From Agroathelia rolfsii (lineage: Eukaryota > Basidiomycota > Agaricomycetes > Amylocorticiales > Amylocorticiaceae), in NCBI GenBank assembly GCA_018343915.1, contig JABRWF010000008.1, positions 1,798,001 through 1,862,000 on the forward strand: 64,000 nucleotides of DNA. The letters are read 5' to 3'. The notes beneath the pieces were generated by a model. That model worked only from the letters and a program-made list of their open reading frames with translations, did not search any database and had not been told where the DNA came from. Below, one piece after another: positions 1-11,924 of the stretch. Each line of letters starts with the position of its first letter. Within the stretch, counting starts at the first letter, position 1. A program made the position numbers and the translations under genes.

Positions 1-1459
1 TTATATTAGTAATCTATTTAATGAATACAGATCCTTTACTTGCCTGAAGGCGAAGAGGTCGAAGCTGGCTCTTCAGGTCAAGTTACATGCACTATATATA
101 CTACTACTGAATGGTCCGTGCGCAGCATGAATGGTCTGTGCGCAGAGGGAGATAGAAGTATGAAAGTGGCAATGCAGGGGGAGATCTTTTAGCCTAACTC
201 CACCGGGCATCCGTGTGGAGATCCGTTTCCGGACCGGTACCGGTAACCGTTAGGAATCGATCAGGGAAGGAAGTCTTGTGTTCCTAGGCTGTGCGTGATG
301 GTGAAAATGGAAGTTCGCACAGCCCCGAGATTACTTCTGTGACGTGCGGCTTGGAAACACGTGAGGGCCAATCACATGACCACTGCACTGCCCACAGTCC
401 ACGCCCTAAAGGGTAATTTTTATAAGGAAAACAAAGAAAAAGAAAAGAAAATGTAATAACTAAATAAATACTGGTCCAAATAATACAAGAAATAGACCGA
501 AAAATCGGCAAAAATTCCATCTCATAACATCTCTCACATCATATTATTAAGTGTAAGGCCTCAAGGGCAGCTTAGTAAGTGTACACATAGGCCTTGCTAT
601 AAGAAGGCAGTAAGGAGTCAAAGACCTCAATATACAGAGGCGATTGCGTGTGAACAAAGCCCTATTCAGTTAGGCCTAGGCAGTAAAAAGACCTAGCAGA
701 CGTTATGTAGACCACGGAGGGCTAAGCCGCCTGTCCTCAGTAAGAAACACTAAGAAATCTATTTGACGCAAAGGAAGTACACGGGAAGCCCTAGGCTAGA
801 GTACCAAACACAACCCTAGCAAAGTAGATATCAGAGTGTCCTATTACGAAAGGCAGCAATGGGAGCACGTGGGCGTCTGATAAATTACCAAACTAGCAGT
901 ACACGTAAAACCCGGCTTTACAGCCCGCCCACGTACCTTACAAGTGGGTTGTGTCTTTTGGTAGAGTCAAGCGCGTAAGCCTTGACAAGGAAGGCTATGT
1001 TCCTAGGCTGTGCGCAATGATGAAGTGGAAGTGCACGCAGCCCTGAGATTACTCCTGTGACGTGCGGCTTGGAACACGTGAGGGCCAATCACATGACCAC
1101 TGCACTGCCCACAGACCACGCCCTAAAGGGTAATTTTATAAGGGAAAACAGAAAGAAAAAGAAAGAAAATGCAATAACTAATTGAGTAATAGTCCAAATA
1201 ATACAAGAAAATACTCGAAAAATCGGCAAAAATGTCCTTCTCATGACACTATTTGATGTGAAGGAAACAAATGGGAAGCCCTGTGCTAGAGTACCAAACA
1301 TAACCCTAACAAAGTAGAGGCTTGACTAATACTATTATAAAGAATAGCAACGGAAGCATGTGTATATCTGCTATAAGCCAACCTAGTAACACATTGTAAA
1401 AAGAGGTCTTACAACCCATCCCTTGTACCTTTGAGAGGGTTTATGTTAGTTAGTCAAGT
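1..1459. repeat. Mosaic of degenerate LTR fragments
   Basis: No gene is seen. Positions 1 to about 530 read as a reverse-strand LTR related to the GypB family: they share the reverse complement of its hairpin leader, of the block around the TATA region and of the CTCATAACA-type end. From about 531 to 986 the sequence matches the 3' half of a forward GypA LTR ending in TTGACA. About 987-1246 is again reverse GypB-like LTR, and about 1247-1459 forward GypA-like LTR, cut by the F element at 1460. The pieces are too diverged to pair confidently as single insertions. They are the oldest visible layer on the left. Confidence 0.6.
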
Positions 1460-2333
1460 TGTCATGACCCGCCAACGCACCCGGCCGCCGAACGTCCCGA
1501 TCGCACACATTGATACTCGCGAACATTTACGACGGAGTCACCGGCAATACCCTCCCTTCTGAGTCGCCGCGTATCCCGTGCATCGGAAGCGTTTCCGATG
1601 TGTCTGCCAACGTTTCCCCGGAGCCATGTGCAAGGCCGTCCTTCACGCTTCCTTTCCATCACTGGCACGCTTCTGTCCATCAGAGCGCTGCACATGACAA
1701 CAACACTTCTCGAAGACATTCCCCAAGTCGCCATATGCCCGCACCAGTGGATCCTTCCTATCTTGGAAGATCGCGCTTGGACTCTCCTCTTGATCACGCT
1801 CTGATTGACGATCAGACCGCCAATGGTTCCAAAGGAAGGCACCCCCGCCTTTGTGCACAGCATGGCACGACTACCAGAGCGCGCGGTGCACACTATTACT
1901 TATTGTTCTTATTGTTTTCATTGATTTTCTTTATTTATCATTTTCTCGACTACTGTACTTAGTATATAGTACTGTACTTGATGTAGTAGATACAGTAGTC
2001 GGAAAATTAAGTGTGTTTGGCCCTAAACAAGCCCTACACCCGCTGCATAGTCAGCAGTCAACCTGTGGACTCGAGCGTCCTCGAGTATCTCATCTAGTAT
2101 CTCGTCTCCTGCTTGATCTCTCTATCTACGCACAATCTCGCCGGACCACCTGCTCAACTTGTCATACGCCGTAACTGCTCGCCACGTCACCTGTATCGCC
2201 GCAAGCCCTGAGATATTGAAGAGGCGACTCCACGAACCCACAGGGCTACCATCTGGCAGTGAGTCGCTTAGCAACTAGCGCTCCAGGGGCATCGCCGCAC
2301 CGCCTGAGCTAGCTGTAAAGGCAGCTCTTGACA
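1460..2333 (+). repeat. 5' LTR of F-fwd (874 bp)
   Basis: It starts TGTCATGACC and ends TTGACA. A TATA-like element (GTATATAGTA, about 1960-1970) lies about 30 bp before GTAGTCGGAAAAT (1995-2007). That 13-mer is the perfect complement of the sequence just inside the LTR (2336-2348), so transcription probably starts near 1995 and the RNA 5' end acts as the primer. Confidence 0.9.
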
Positions 2334-2500
2334 GTATTTTCCGACTACTTTCTTAATTGTCCTTCCTTTTCTTCTTCCTGACCTTCGAGTCAGAAAATCC
2401 TGCTTGACAGTATTTTCCGACTATTCTTTTCATTTCCCCTTTTTTCTTCTCCCTGACCTTGAGTCAGAAAATCCTACCTGACAGTATTTTCCAACTAATA
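2328..2500 (+). repeat. Tandem primer-binding-site repeats of F-fwd
   Basis: Three units spaced 74-76 bp apart each contain (T)TGACAGTATTTTCC followed by a C/G-A-C-T-A-like end, at 2336-2348, 2412-2423 and 2486-2497. The first lies directly inside the LTR and complements LTR positions 1995-2007. Units 1 and 2 also contain GAGTCAGAAAAT downstream (first at 2387-2398), which can fold back on the primer-binding site with a single mismatch. F-rev has the equivalent array at about 13170-13265 with two units. Confidence 0.8.
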
Positions 2501-2657
2501 TCTTAATTGTCTTTTTATTTGTCTTTACCATTAGTTCTCCTGGACAAGACCTCCCCATCTTCATATTTCTATGTGGTCTCGTTATTCCCTTGCATTCACA
2601 TTCATTTTGGACTATGCTATACTTTGATAGTATTTTGCATCATCAATTATTCCCTTG

Positions 2658-3662
2658 TGTCAAGGCTTGCGCTCTTGACTGATCTGACTAACACAACCCC
2701 CTGTAAGGTACAGAGGCGGGCTGTAACACCGGGTTTTATATGTGTGACTTGGTCAGATGTTTTTCAGGGACCCACGTGCTCCCGTTACTGCTCTTTGTAA
2801 TAGCGTACTCTATATGCTACTTTGCTAGGCTTGTGTTCGGTACTCTAGACTCGATGTCTTCCCGTGTACTCGCTTTGCGTCAAATAGCTTATATAGTACT
2901 TCTTACTCAAGACAGGCGGCTTAGCCCACCGTGGTCTATGAAATCCCTGCAAGGACTTATTACTGCCTTGACCAGAATGAACTGGGTTTGATATCACGCG
3001 CAGTGCCCCTTATGTATTGGGGACTTATGACTTATTGCCTTCTTGCAACAAGGCTTATGGGGACGCTTACTAAGATGCCTTAAAGGCCTTACACTTAATA
3101 AGGAGAGAGTGTGTGAGTGATGTGGGCTAGGGCAAACAAGCCTGAAGGCGAGATATATTAGTACTTTATGTAGGAGATACAAATGGGGGAGTGCCCTTAC
3201 CTGAAGGCGAGAAGGTCGAAGCTAAGGTTCAGGTAAGGGCTACATACTTGTATTTATACATAAATGAAAGGGCCCGTGCGCAGCCTTGGTGGTCTGTGCG
3301 TAGCCGGGGTTCGTAAGCGGAAATGACAGTAATTCAGGGGCAGTGCTTTGTGACTAAGTCCGATGAGCATCCGATCGGAATGATGAGTCTAGTACTCCTT
3401 AGTAATCGCACAGTGATCGGAACGACCCTGGTTCCTGAGTCTAGACCTTTTGGTGAAAAGGAATGATCTAGACTCCGCCTTCCTAATATACTCTTGTCAC
3501 GAGCACTTCTGTCACGTGGGGCTAACACAGCCAGTCACACGCGCGTCAAGATGTTGCCTGCAAGATATTTCGTCCGTAACTTCATGAATAAAAATTGTAA
3601 AAATATAATAAAAATATGTACAGGTACGTAAAGAAAATGCGAAAAATGTCCAACTCATAACA
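2658..3662 (-). mobile_element. Solo LTR, GypA-type, reverse orientation
   Basis: A 1005-bp sequence starts TGTCAAGG and ends CTCATAACA, the reverse complement of the GypA LTR. It is flanked by TSD CCTTG (2653-2657 and 3663-3667). It interrupts the leader of F-fwd. A solo LTR implies recombination between the two LTRs of a former full element. Confidence 0.9.
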
Positions 3663-3834
3663 CCTTGACAAGACTCCCTTATGTTTCCTCCTTCTCTGCT
3701 TGTCATGATCTTTCCCTGGCCTTGGTGCCTTTTTACTTTTCAGTCACTCTTCCATTTTCACACATTTGGACATCAATGCAGGATTCATTAGCGGCTGTGG
3801 GCCGCAATGACTATGATGGATACAACACCCACTA

Positions 3835-4762
3835 TTAGGAGGGCGAAGACGCGCCGGAACCTTTGGCGACATCCTCCTCCTCGCCCTTCCCCTCCTCGTT
3901 TTCGTCCGCCGCCTCACCCTCATCCTCCTCAGGTCGCTCTTCCATCCTCTCCTTACCGACCTCTCCTGGCACCTCCCCAGCACTTTCATCCCCTGCTATG
4001 CCAGAGGGTCCGGCGATCGACTCCGCGACCATCTCCCCCACTGATGGTGGCTCGACGGCCTTGACATGCTGCATGCCGGCGCCTCTGCTTGCCGCTCGTC
4101 CTGCCAATCCACCCGCGATGGTCTCCAGGACCTTGGTGATCCTCTCCAGGGCGCTCAGTAGCCCCACAACAAGGGGATCGTTGGCCCCCAACCCATTCCC
4201 GGGCCTGACAAGGTCAATCCTGTTGCATTTGAGGTGACTGGTCTGGCAGGGCATGCACTTGGCCCCACCATTGCATGGCCACTTGTAGGCCTTGGATCGC
4301 TATTAGCATGTGTCGCATGCCTGTCCAATGGCTGTTATGGAAAATATAGTTTTTGTTTTATTTTGGAGGACTCACCATAGGAGGCAACGGCCCCGTCACC
4401 CTCCGTTTCGTTGCGGGGGCCTTGACCTCAATGACTTCGGTATTGCTGGTGCACTTGCGTGGCCTGCCACCCTCTGGCATCATCCGGGCTGGCCTCATGC
4501 GCTCCGCCTGCGTCGCCGCCTCAGCCTTGCGCTGCTTCTTGGACTCCGCCTTGTATCGTTTCTCCTCCTCCTCCTGTTTCCTCCTTTCCTCCGCCGTACA
4601 CTCCGCCGCTTCGCGCTTTCGATGCGCTGCATCTCGCTCTTCGCGCAGGTGCGCCATCGTCTCCTCGTGCTCGCACATCTGGCGCTCAAGCTCTTCTTCG
4701 TGGTCAATGTCAGAGCTGGGAGCCCTGGCCTTGCCCTTTCCTTTGTTATTGCGAGGAGCCAT
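3835..4762 (-). pseudogene. Antisense coiled-coil/zinc-cluster gene of F-fwd, disrupted
   Basis: This gene lies antisense to the F-fwd LTRs. Exon 1 opens at ATG 4762 (MAPRNNKGKGKA) and is a charged, Glu/Lys/Arg-rich predicted coiled coil up to ATKRRVTGPLPPM. A GT-AG intron at 4332-4375 (44 bp) follows. Exon 2 starts AIGQACDTC, but two adjacent stop codons (TAA and TAG at 4300-4305) break the Cys-rich cluster. The frame then reopens with SHLKCN and continues through a Gly/Ala-rich domain (GLGANDPLVVGLL) to an acidic tail (EEDEGEAADENEEGKG). The F-rev copy keeps the cluster intact with pattern CDTC...C...C...C...C, reminiscent of fungal zinc-cluster DNA-binding modules found in repeated Agaricomycete genes. 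Function is unknown. An alternative is a captured host regulatory gene. Confidence 0.75.
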
Positions 4763-5765
4763 GGTTATGAAGCAAGAGTGTTTGCACAGTCACAGCGTTA
4801 CGTAGTCAACTTAAAAGTTTTCTTCCGCAACACTGTTGCGTACGCGTCACACACTGCACAGCCCGATTGGCAATCGAAGCGGTCCTAGACATATGCACAA
4901 ACCGTTGCCGCGTGACCCGACAGTCCCTCGTCGCTTTCGACACACGGCGGAAGTACTCTTTTGTTTTTCCTTTCCTTGTATATTCTTGTTTCACACTGTG
5001 CACATCTTGTTTTATTTCCTGTGCATGTGGTTTATTTTGTTTCTTTTTGCTTTTATTTCTTTTCATGGCACACATATGGAACGTTCTTCTCTTTGTAGTA
5101 TACTTATATACTGTTCATCATTTGTTTGATGTTTTACACCTTGTTGTTTTTTCTTCCCTCACTACACTTTGTGTTGGCCATTTGTTCTCTTCTCTATTTT
5201 GGAACAGTCGGCACCATCCGCTGCAGGGTACTCGTACCGCTGCATACTCCCGCTGTAACCTCCAAAATGTGTTTTCCATCAGGTTCTGAACGCTCATTGC
5301 CGAGGTTCCCAGTCGACTTTATTATCCTTTCACTCCTTGGTATCGACAGTACCCCCTAAGCCTAGCCAGCTCCCACCCTGGTTTGCCGAAGCCTACGACG
5401 CACACATTACTCACCTCACTTGGCACCCATTGGAGCCCTGAGCATGAAGTAAATTATCGCAACTGAAATCTTCAAACAATGCATGGCACCCATGTGTGCA
5501 ACACCCCCCGGCCTTTGCAAAGCCACCTGACAATGGACTTTGGTTTTCATAGCTCCGCGACAGCATAGCCTACCATCGCAATGATGTTGTTGTAGCACTG
5601 CGTCAAAGATGCTTACGATTTTCCCGCTTCTGTCGACTACCTCGCCCGTTATTTATCATGGATGAATGGGACATCCACCAAGTAGGGGGATACACTCCTG
5701 CCGCCGTCCCCGCTCATCTGTTTATATTTTATCTTCACTTTCGCTTCCTACCTTGCACCTGTCCT
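4763..5765. other. F-fwd internal region without recognised gene
   Basis: This is T-rich sequence downstream of the LTR in element sense, upstream of the antisense gene. It probably contains the antisense gene's promoter next to 4763. Around 5350-5440 a short open stretch (PKPSQLPPWFAEAYDAHIT) is conserved in F-rev (near 11230-11330), but it is bounded by stops and matches no family I can name. Confidence 0.5.
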
Positions 5766-6262
5766 TTGGCGTTCTCCAACGTTGTCACCCGTCCCTTCGA
5801 CACTTCTAGTGTCGTCGCCCGTTCCTTCAGCGCTCGTCAGCGTTGTCGCCCGATCCTTCGACGCCTTGTCACTGTTGTCGCCCGTCCTCCCGGTCCTTGG
5901 ACTGTCCGTCCTTTGTGTTGGACTTTTCTTTTGGGTTTGCACGTTTCTCTTTTGTTCTTGTCTCTGCTCTCGGGCCTTTTGGCGAGCCACATACCTCTAG
6001 GTTGACCAGCCCGCGCAACGCAATTTGCTGGTCACCAAATCAGAGGGAGTGCTTCGTACTGGCCTCATGAGTACTGACAGTGCAATTGACATTCGCTGCA
6101 ATCTCCGATTGGATTTCCACACGTCGCCCGCCTCCGGCACCTTCCAGTGTCATTACCCGTCCCTTCAACGCTCAATAGCGTTGTTGCCCGTCCTTCGATG
6201 CTTCCCAGCGTTGTCGCCCGTCTTTCCGGTCTTTGTACCGTCCGTCCCTTCGTGCCGCAGCC
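5766..6262 (+). repeat. Hairpin-forming minisatellite clusters of F-fwd
   Basis: Two clusters (about 5770-5910 and 6140-6250) are made of imperfect 31-33 bp units containing GTTGTCGCCCGTCCTTCGA. Most units include a short inverted repeat such as CGACACT-TCT-AGTGTCG or an AACGCT/AGCGTT pair. Both clusters end in a similar CCGGTC...GTCCGTCC tail, so they look like an internal duplication. The same clusters occur inverted in F-rev (about 10430-10530 and 10780-10925). Confidence 0.7.
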
Positions 6263-6827
6263 TCCGAGAGGTTTACCATGCACGTTGCCCGTTCCAGGAG
6301 CAAGCCCGTCATTTTATCCTTAGCGCTAGGCACTTTGCCCATCAAAGGTTACATTCTAACCTTTTCATTGTGTTTGTTTTTTCAACATTCCTCTTCCCAC
6401 TGTGTCCCTGCCATATTCCCCTTGTTTTATCTTTGTTGTTTTTCCTTCTGCCCTTGTTGGCGTTTTCCTTGTTTTTGCATTTTTGCATTTCTTCGCCATG
6501 ATTGGCCATTGCTTCACATTTTCAATGTGTTAATGTTTCTTTCATTGGGTTAACCCCTTACAATTGTTTCTACAAAGACGCGCTCTCGCCGAGCATCCCG
6601 ACTCTTTTATTTTGTTTTACAAGTATATGCTTCACCCTTCACCGCTTAATGTTTAGGCTCCCGGCTCTTCAACCTTCATTGCCGCGAGTTCCGACCTATC
6701 TAGGTTTTAAACTTCATTTTCTTGTCCTTTATTTTCTCCTTACTTCTTCTATGTGCCTTGGTGCGATTCATCTTGTTTAAATTTAAAATTTTGTTTTACT
6801 ATTCCTTTTACTCCTTCTGTCAAGAGC
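6263..6827. other. F-fwd internal T-rich tail, no gene seen
   Basis: Low-complexity, T-rich sequence shared with F-rev (about 9850-10430 in inverse orientation). No convincing coding sequence. It runs up to the F-rev insertion site, whose TSD copy CCTTC lies at 6823-6827. Confidence 0.6.
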
Positions 6828-8551
6828 TGCCTTCGCAGCTAGCTCGGGCAGTGCAGCGATGCCCCTGGAGTGCTAACTGCTAAGCAACTCACTGCCGGAT
6901 GGCAGCCCTGTGGGTTCGTGGAGTCGCCTCTTCGATATCTCGGGGCTTGCGGCGATATAGGTGACGTGGCAAGTAGTCACGGCACACGGCAAGTTGAATG
7001 GGTGGTTCGGCGAGATCAGGCGTAGAGCGAGAGGTGACAAGCCAGAGATGTCATAAGTTGATCTTATGGCTTATCTTGTTCTCCTAATTTTTCTATATTT
7101 TCTACTATTTTTCTTGAATTTATATCTTTTGATTTGAGTGCATAGGCTTTATTTCTTTATTTTTGGTTTATTGCTGCTTTGTTCATATGGTACTATACTT
7201 TATTTGGGTTTGCTTCCTGATCTTCTGATGTACATCATTGATTTGCTTCTCCCATCTTTGATGCTTCTTTCATCTTTAATCTTTCCCATACTGTACTTCT
7301 ATTCTAACTCCTCTAATCCTTTCTCTTTCCTTTCTTCTATTTCCCTTGATGTGGAGTTAAGGACTATTCTTAGAGTACTTGTAAACAGTATATAGAGGCC
7401 TGCCCTTGGGGCCTTTGCAATCCAGCTTGACCACCCTTTTGCCCTCTGAGTCATTCTCACTCACACCTGAAAGTTCTCATCTCCCACTCTCTCTCTTGTG
7501 TGTTTTACCCCCCCCATCATCATTTTGACTTGTTATACCTGGACCCCAAGGTTAAGGGGATATGCTGTGACTCCATGCTCTAAGGGAGTATAATACTGAG
7601 TGAAAGCATGTGTCACCATGATGTGTGAACATGGACTCCTAGGATCAGGGAGTATAAAGAATTGTGTCTAGTCCAAGACAGCATGTCCCATCTGGCAAAG
7701 GGACTTTAAAGAATACCAGTGATTATATGTTGCATGAAAGCCTTCATGAAACAGTGGGAGACCTTGCCTCTAGGTCTTTAAACATGAGTTGCACCTCCCT
7801 ACTGGGGGAGATTAAAGATATCAGTAGTACCCCCCTCCCTTTGCCTAGCCTTCCCAGGCTAGATGTGTTTGGTTGGTTTGAGTCATGAGTGACCCATGAC
7901 AAGAGAGGGAGAAAGAACGAGATACTTGAGGACGCTTGAGTCCACAGGTTGACTGCTGGCTATGCAGCGGGTGTAGGGCTTGTTTAGGGCCAAACACACT
8001 TAATTTTCCAACTACTGTAACTACTACATCAGGTACAGTACATATATACGAAGTACAGTAGTCGAGAAAATGATAAATAAAGAAAGGGATGAAAAACAAT
8101 AGAAACAATAAGGAATAGCGCACGCCGCGCGCTCTGGTAGTTGTGCCACGCTGTGCACGAAGGCGGAGGTGTGTTCCTTCGGAACCATTGGCGGTCTGAT
8201 TGTCAATCAGAGCGCGATCATGGTGGAGAACCAAGCGCGATCTTCCTAGATAGGAAGGATCCGCTGGTGTGGGCACATAGCGACTCGGAGAATGTCTTCG
8301 AGAAGTCCAGTCGGCATGTGGAATGCTCTGATGGACAGAAGCGCATCGATGATGGAGGAGAAGCACGAAGGATGGCCATGCACATGGCTCCGGGGAAACG
8401 TTGGCGGACACATCGGAAATGCTTCCAATGCATGGGGTATGTGGCGCCTCAGAAGGGAGGGTGTCGCCGGTGACTCCATTGTAGATGTTCGCAAATGTCG
8501 ATGTGCGCGATTGGGACGTTTGGCGGCCAGGTGCATTGGCGGGTCGTGACA
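6828..8551 (-). repeat. 3' LTR of F-rev, split by LTR G
   Basis: Reverse complement of the F LTR (TGTCAAGAGC ... GGGTCGTGACA). After removing G and one TSD copy it is about 866-874 bp, equal to the other F LTRs. The purine-tract complement GTATCCCCCTACTA follows at 8552, confirming that this is the 3' LTR. Confidence 0.9.
7049..7901. mobile_element. Solo LTR of a distinct family (G), 853 bp
   Basis: The sequence begins TGTCATAAG, ends CCCATGACA and is flanked by TSD AGAGA (7044-7048 and 7902-7906). The uninterrupted target is seen in the other LTR of F-rev near 13488-13500. It contains a TATATAG-like motif near 7390 followed by a run of C/T-rich leader. No other copy of this family occurs in the window, so its sense strand is not certain. 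Confidence 0.85.
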
Positions 8552-8583
8552 GTATCCCCCTACTATGTCCTGAGCCCTCGAAG

Positions 8584-9589
8584 TGTTATAAGTTGGAGAA
8601 TTTTCGCCTTTTTCTTACGGACATGTACATATTTTATTTGTATTTTTGCGATTTTTATTGGTTGAGATATGGACAAAATACCTTGCAGGCGACATCTTGA
8701 CGCGCGTGTTACTGGCTGTGTTAGCCCCACATGACAGGAGTGCTCGTGACAAGAGTATATTAGGAAGGCGGAGTCTAGATCATTCCTTTTCATCAAAAGG
8801 TCTAGACTCAGGAACCAGGGTCATTCCGATCACTGTGCGATTACTAAGGAGTACTAGACTCATCATTCCGATCAGTTGCTCATTGGACTTAGGCACAAAG
8901 CACTGCCCCTGCATTACTGTCATTTCCGCTTACGAACCCTGCTGCACACAGACCATCAAGGCTGCGCACGGGCCCTTTGTTTTATGTATAAATACAAGCA
9001 TGTAGCCCTTACCTGAACCTTAGCTTCGACCTTTTCGCCTTCAGGTAAGGGTACCCCCCCCTCTTGTACTTATCATACTAATATATCCTTTTGCCTTCAG
9101 GCTTACATACGTCCTAGCCCCTCCCTCTCTCTCTCCCCTATTTCCCTCTTATTAAGTATAAGGCCTATAAGGCATCTTAGTAAGCGCATAAGGCCTCGTT
9201 ACAAGGAGGCGTCTAAGTGTGAAAGTCCCTAATACATCAGAGGGCGCACGTGTGATAGAAGTCCTATTCACTTAGGCCAGGGCAGTAACAAGTCCCTGTA
9301 AACATTTTATAGACCACGGTAGGCTAAGCCGCCTATTCTGAGTAAGAAGTATAACCATAGTATTTGACACGAAGCGAGTAACACGGGAAGACAAACGTCT
9401 AGAGTACCGATACACAAGCCTAGTAAAGTACTAAGGAAGTACCCTATTACAAAAGGATAGCAACGGGAGCACGTGGGTGTTCGTACATATCCAACCAAGT
9501 CATACACGTAAAACCCGGCTTTACAGCCCGCCCTCGTACCTTACAGAGGGTTGTGTTCGTTGGATTAGTCAAGCGCGCAAGCCTTGACA
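8584..9589 (+). mobile_element. Solo LTR, GypA-type, forward orientation
   Basis: The 1006-bp sequence starts TGTTATAAG, ends GCCTTGACA and is flanked by TSD CGAAG (8579-8583 and 9590-9594). It contains the TATAAATA box and the palindromic CCTTACCTGAA / TTCAGGTAAGG leader typical of GypA. It lies in the internal region of F-rev just beside its 3' LTR. Confidence 0.9.
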
Positions 9590-9594
9590 CGAAG

Positions 9595-11924
9595 GACCGG
9601 TTGAGACTCCAGACGTAGGGGAACACCGTAGGCATGTGGTTTTGACGAACCAGAGGAGAAAGTTAAAAAGTAGAAGTAAAAGTAAGGGAAATTTTTCAAG
9701 TGAAAAAGAGTAGGAATTATAACACAAGAAATTGAAGTGAAAAGGGAAAACAGCGCAAAGGCGCATAGAAAGTGGAACGTAAAAATAGAAGACAAAGGTT
9801 AAAATTCAACAAGAAAACGCACAAGGCATAGAGAAGGTAAAATGGGTAGTAAAACAACAACTAAAAGGTTAAAAAGGGGAATTGCGCCAAAGCGCATAGA
9901 AGAGGTAAGGAGAACAGCGCAGAGCGCAATGAAGGTAAAAGGAGAAAAAATGCAAATTAAAGTGAAAATAGCAAGGATCACAAGAGATCGGAGTTCCCGG
10001 CAATGAAGGGTGAAAAGCCGGAACTTGAAAAGATTAAAGGTGGTGAAGGGTGAAGCTTATTGTTTGTAAGACAAAATAAAGCGTTGGGATGCTCGGCGAG
10101 AGCGCGTCTTTGTAGAAACGATCGTAAGGGGTTAACCCAATGAAAGAAACGTTAACACATCAAAGATGTGGGGGGAAGGCCAGTCCTGGCAAAGGATGCA
10201 AGAATGCAAAAAACAAGGAAAATGCCAACAAGGGCAGAAGAAGAAACAAAGTGAAAACAAGGGGAACATGGCAGGGACACAGTGGGAAGAGGAATGTTGA
10301 AAAACAAACAAATAAAAGGTTAGGACGTAACTTTTGGCGGGCGAAGCGCTTGGCACTAAGGAAAAGATGACGGGCTTGCTCCTGGAACGGGCGACGTGCA
10401 TGGTAAACCTCTCAGAGGCTGCAGCACAAAGAGGCGGGCGGTACAAAGACCGGAAAGACGGGCGACGACGCTGGGAAGCATCGAAGGACGGGCGACAACG
10501 CTAACGAGCGTTGAAGGGACGGGTGACGACACTGGAAGGTGCCGGAGGTGGGCAACGTACAGAAAATCCCATCGGAGAATGCGGCGAATGTCAATTGCTC
10601 TGTCAGTACTCATGAGGCCAGTACAAAGCACTCCCTCTACTATGGTGACCAGAAAGGTGCGTTGCGCGGGTTGGTCGACCTAGAGGTATGTGGCTCGCCA
10701 AAAGGCCCGAGAGCGGAGACAAGAACAAAAGAGAAATGTGCAAACCCAAAAGAAAGTCCGACACGAAGGACGGATGGTCCGAGGACTGGGAGGATGGGCG
10801 ACGACGGTGACAAGGCGTTGAAGGATCGGGCGACAACGCTTATGAGTGCTGAAGAAAATAGGCGACGACACGAGAAGTGTTGAAGGAACGGGCGACGACG
10901 TTGGAGAACGCCGAAGGACAGGTGCAAGGTGGGAAAAGAAGGTGAAACAAAGTATAAACGGATGAGCGGGGATGGCGGCGGGAGCGTATCCCCCTACTCG
11001 GTGGATGTCCCATTCATCCATGATAAATAGTGGGCGAGGTAATCGACAGAAGCGGGAAAATCGTAAGCATCTTTGATGCGGTGCCACAACAACATCATTG
11101 CGATGGTAGGCTATGCTGTTGCGGAGCTACGAAAACCAAAGTCTATTGTCAGGTGGCTTTGCAAAGGCCGAGGGGTGTTGCGCGCGCGGGTGCCATGCGT
11201 TGTTTGAAGATTTCAGTCGCGATAATTTACTTCATGCTCTGAGCTCCAATGGGTGCCACATGAGGCGAGTAATGTGTGCGTCGTAGGCTTCGGCGAACCA
11301 GGGCGGGAGCTGGCTAGGCTTGGGGGGTACTGTCAATACCAAGGATGAAAACAAAAGTCGATCGGGAACCTTGGCGATGAGCATTCGGAACCTGATGAAA
11401 AACACATTTTGGAGGTTACGGCGGGAGTGTGCAGCGGTACGAGTACCCTGCAGCGGATATTGCCGACTGTTCCAAAATGGAGGGAAAAAACGGCCAAAAC
11501 AAAGTATGGCAAGTGAAGAAAAAACAACAAAGTACGAAATGTCAAACAAATGATGAAGAGTATACAAGTATACTACAAGAAGAAAAGTGTTCCATATGTA
11601 TGCCATGAAAAGAAATAAAAAACAAAAAGTAAAACAAAAGCGTAACTAAGAAACACATGCACAGAGAATAAAACAAAATGTGCAAAGTGTGGAAACAGGA
11701 ATGTACAGGAAAAGGGAAAAACAAAAGAGTACTTCCGCCGTACATCGAAAGCGAGGAAGGACTGTCGGGTCACGCGGCGACGATTTGTGCGTATGTCTAG
11801 GGCCGCTTCGGTTGCCAATCGGGCTGTGCGGCGTGTGATGCGTACGCAACAGGGTTGCGGAAGAAAACTTCTAAGTTGACTGCGTGACACTGTGACTGTG
11901 CAAACAACTCTTGCTTCAATAACC
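9595..11924. other. F-rev internal region with inverted hairpin repeats
   Basis: This is the minus-strand equivalent of 4763-6827. It holds the hairpin minisatellite clusters (about 10430-10530 and 10780-10925, for example CAACGCT-AA-CGAGCGTTG) and A-rich stretches. There is no recognised gene. The cargo gene starts at its right edge. Confidence 0.6.

Noticed and set aside
5766..6262. CRISPR-like array
   Set aside because: Units are contiguous imperfect repeats without unique spacers, inside a eukaryotic retrotransposon.
8141..8549. Open frames such as MCHAVHEGGGVFLRNHWRS and their opposite-strand partners
   Set aside because: They lie wholly inside F LTRs and are present in every F LTR copy; no domain and no independent conservation.
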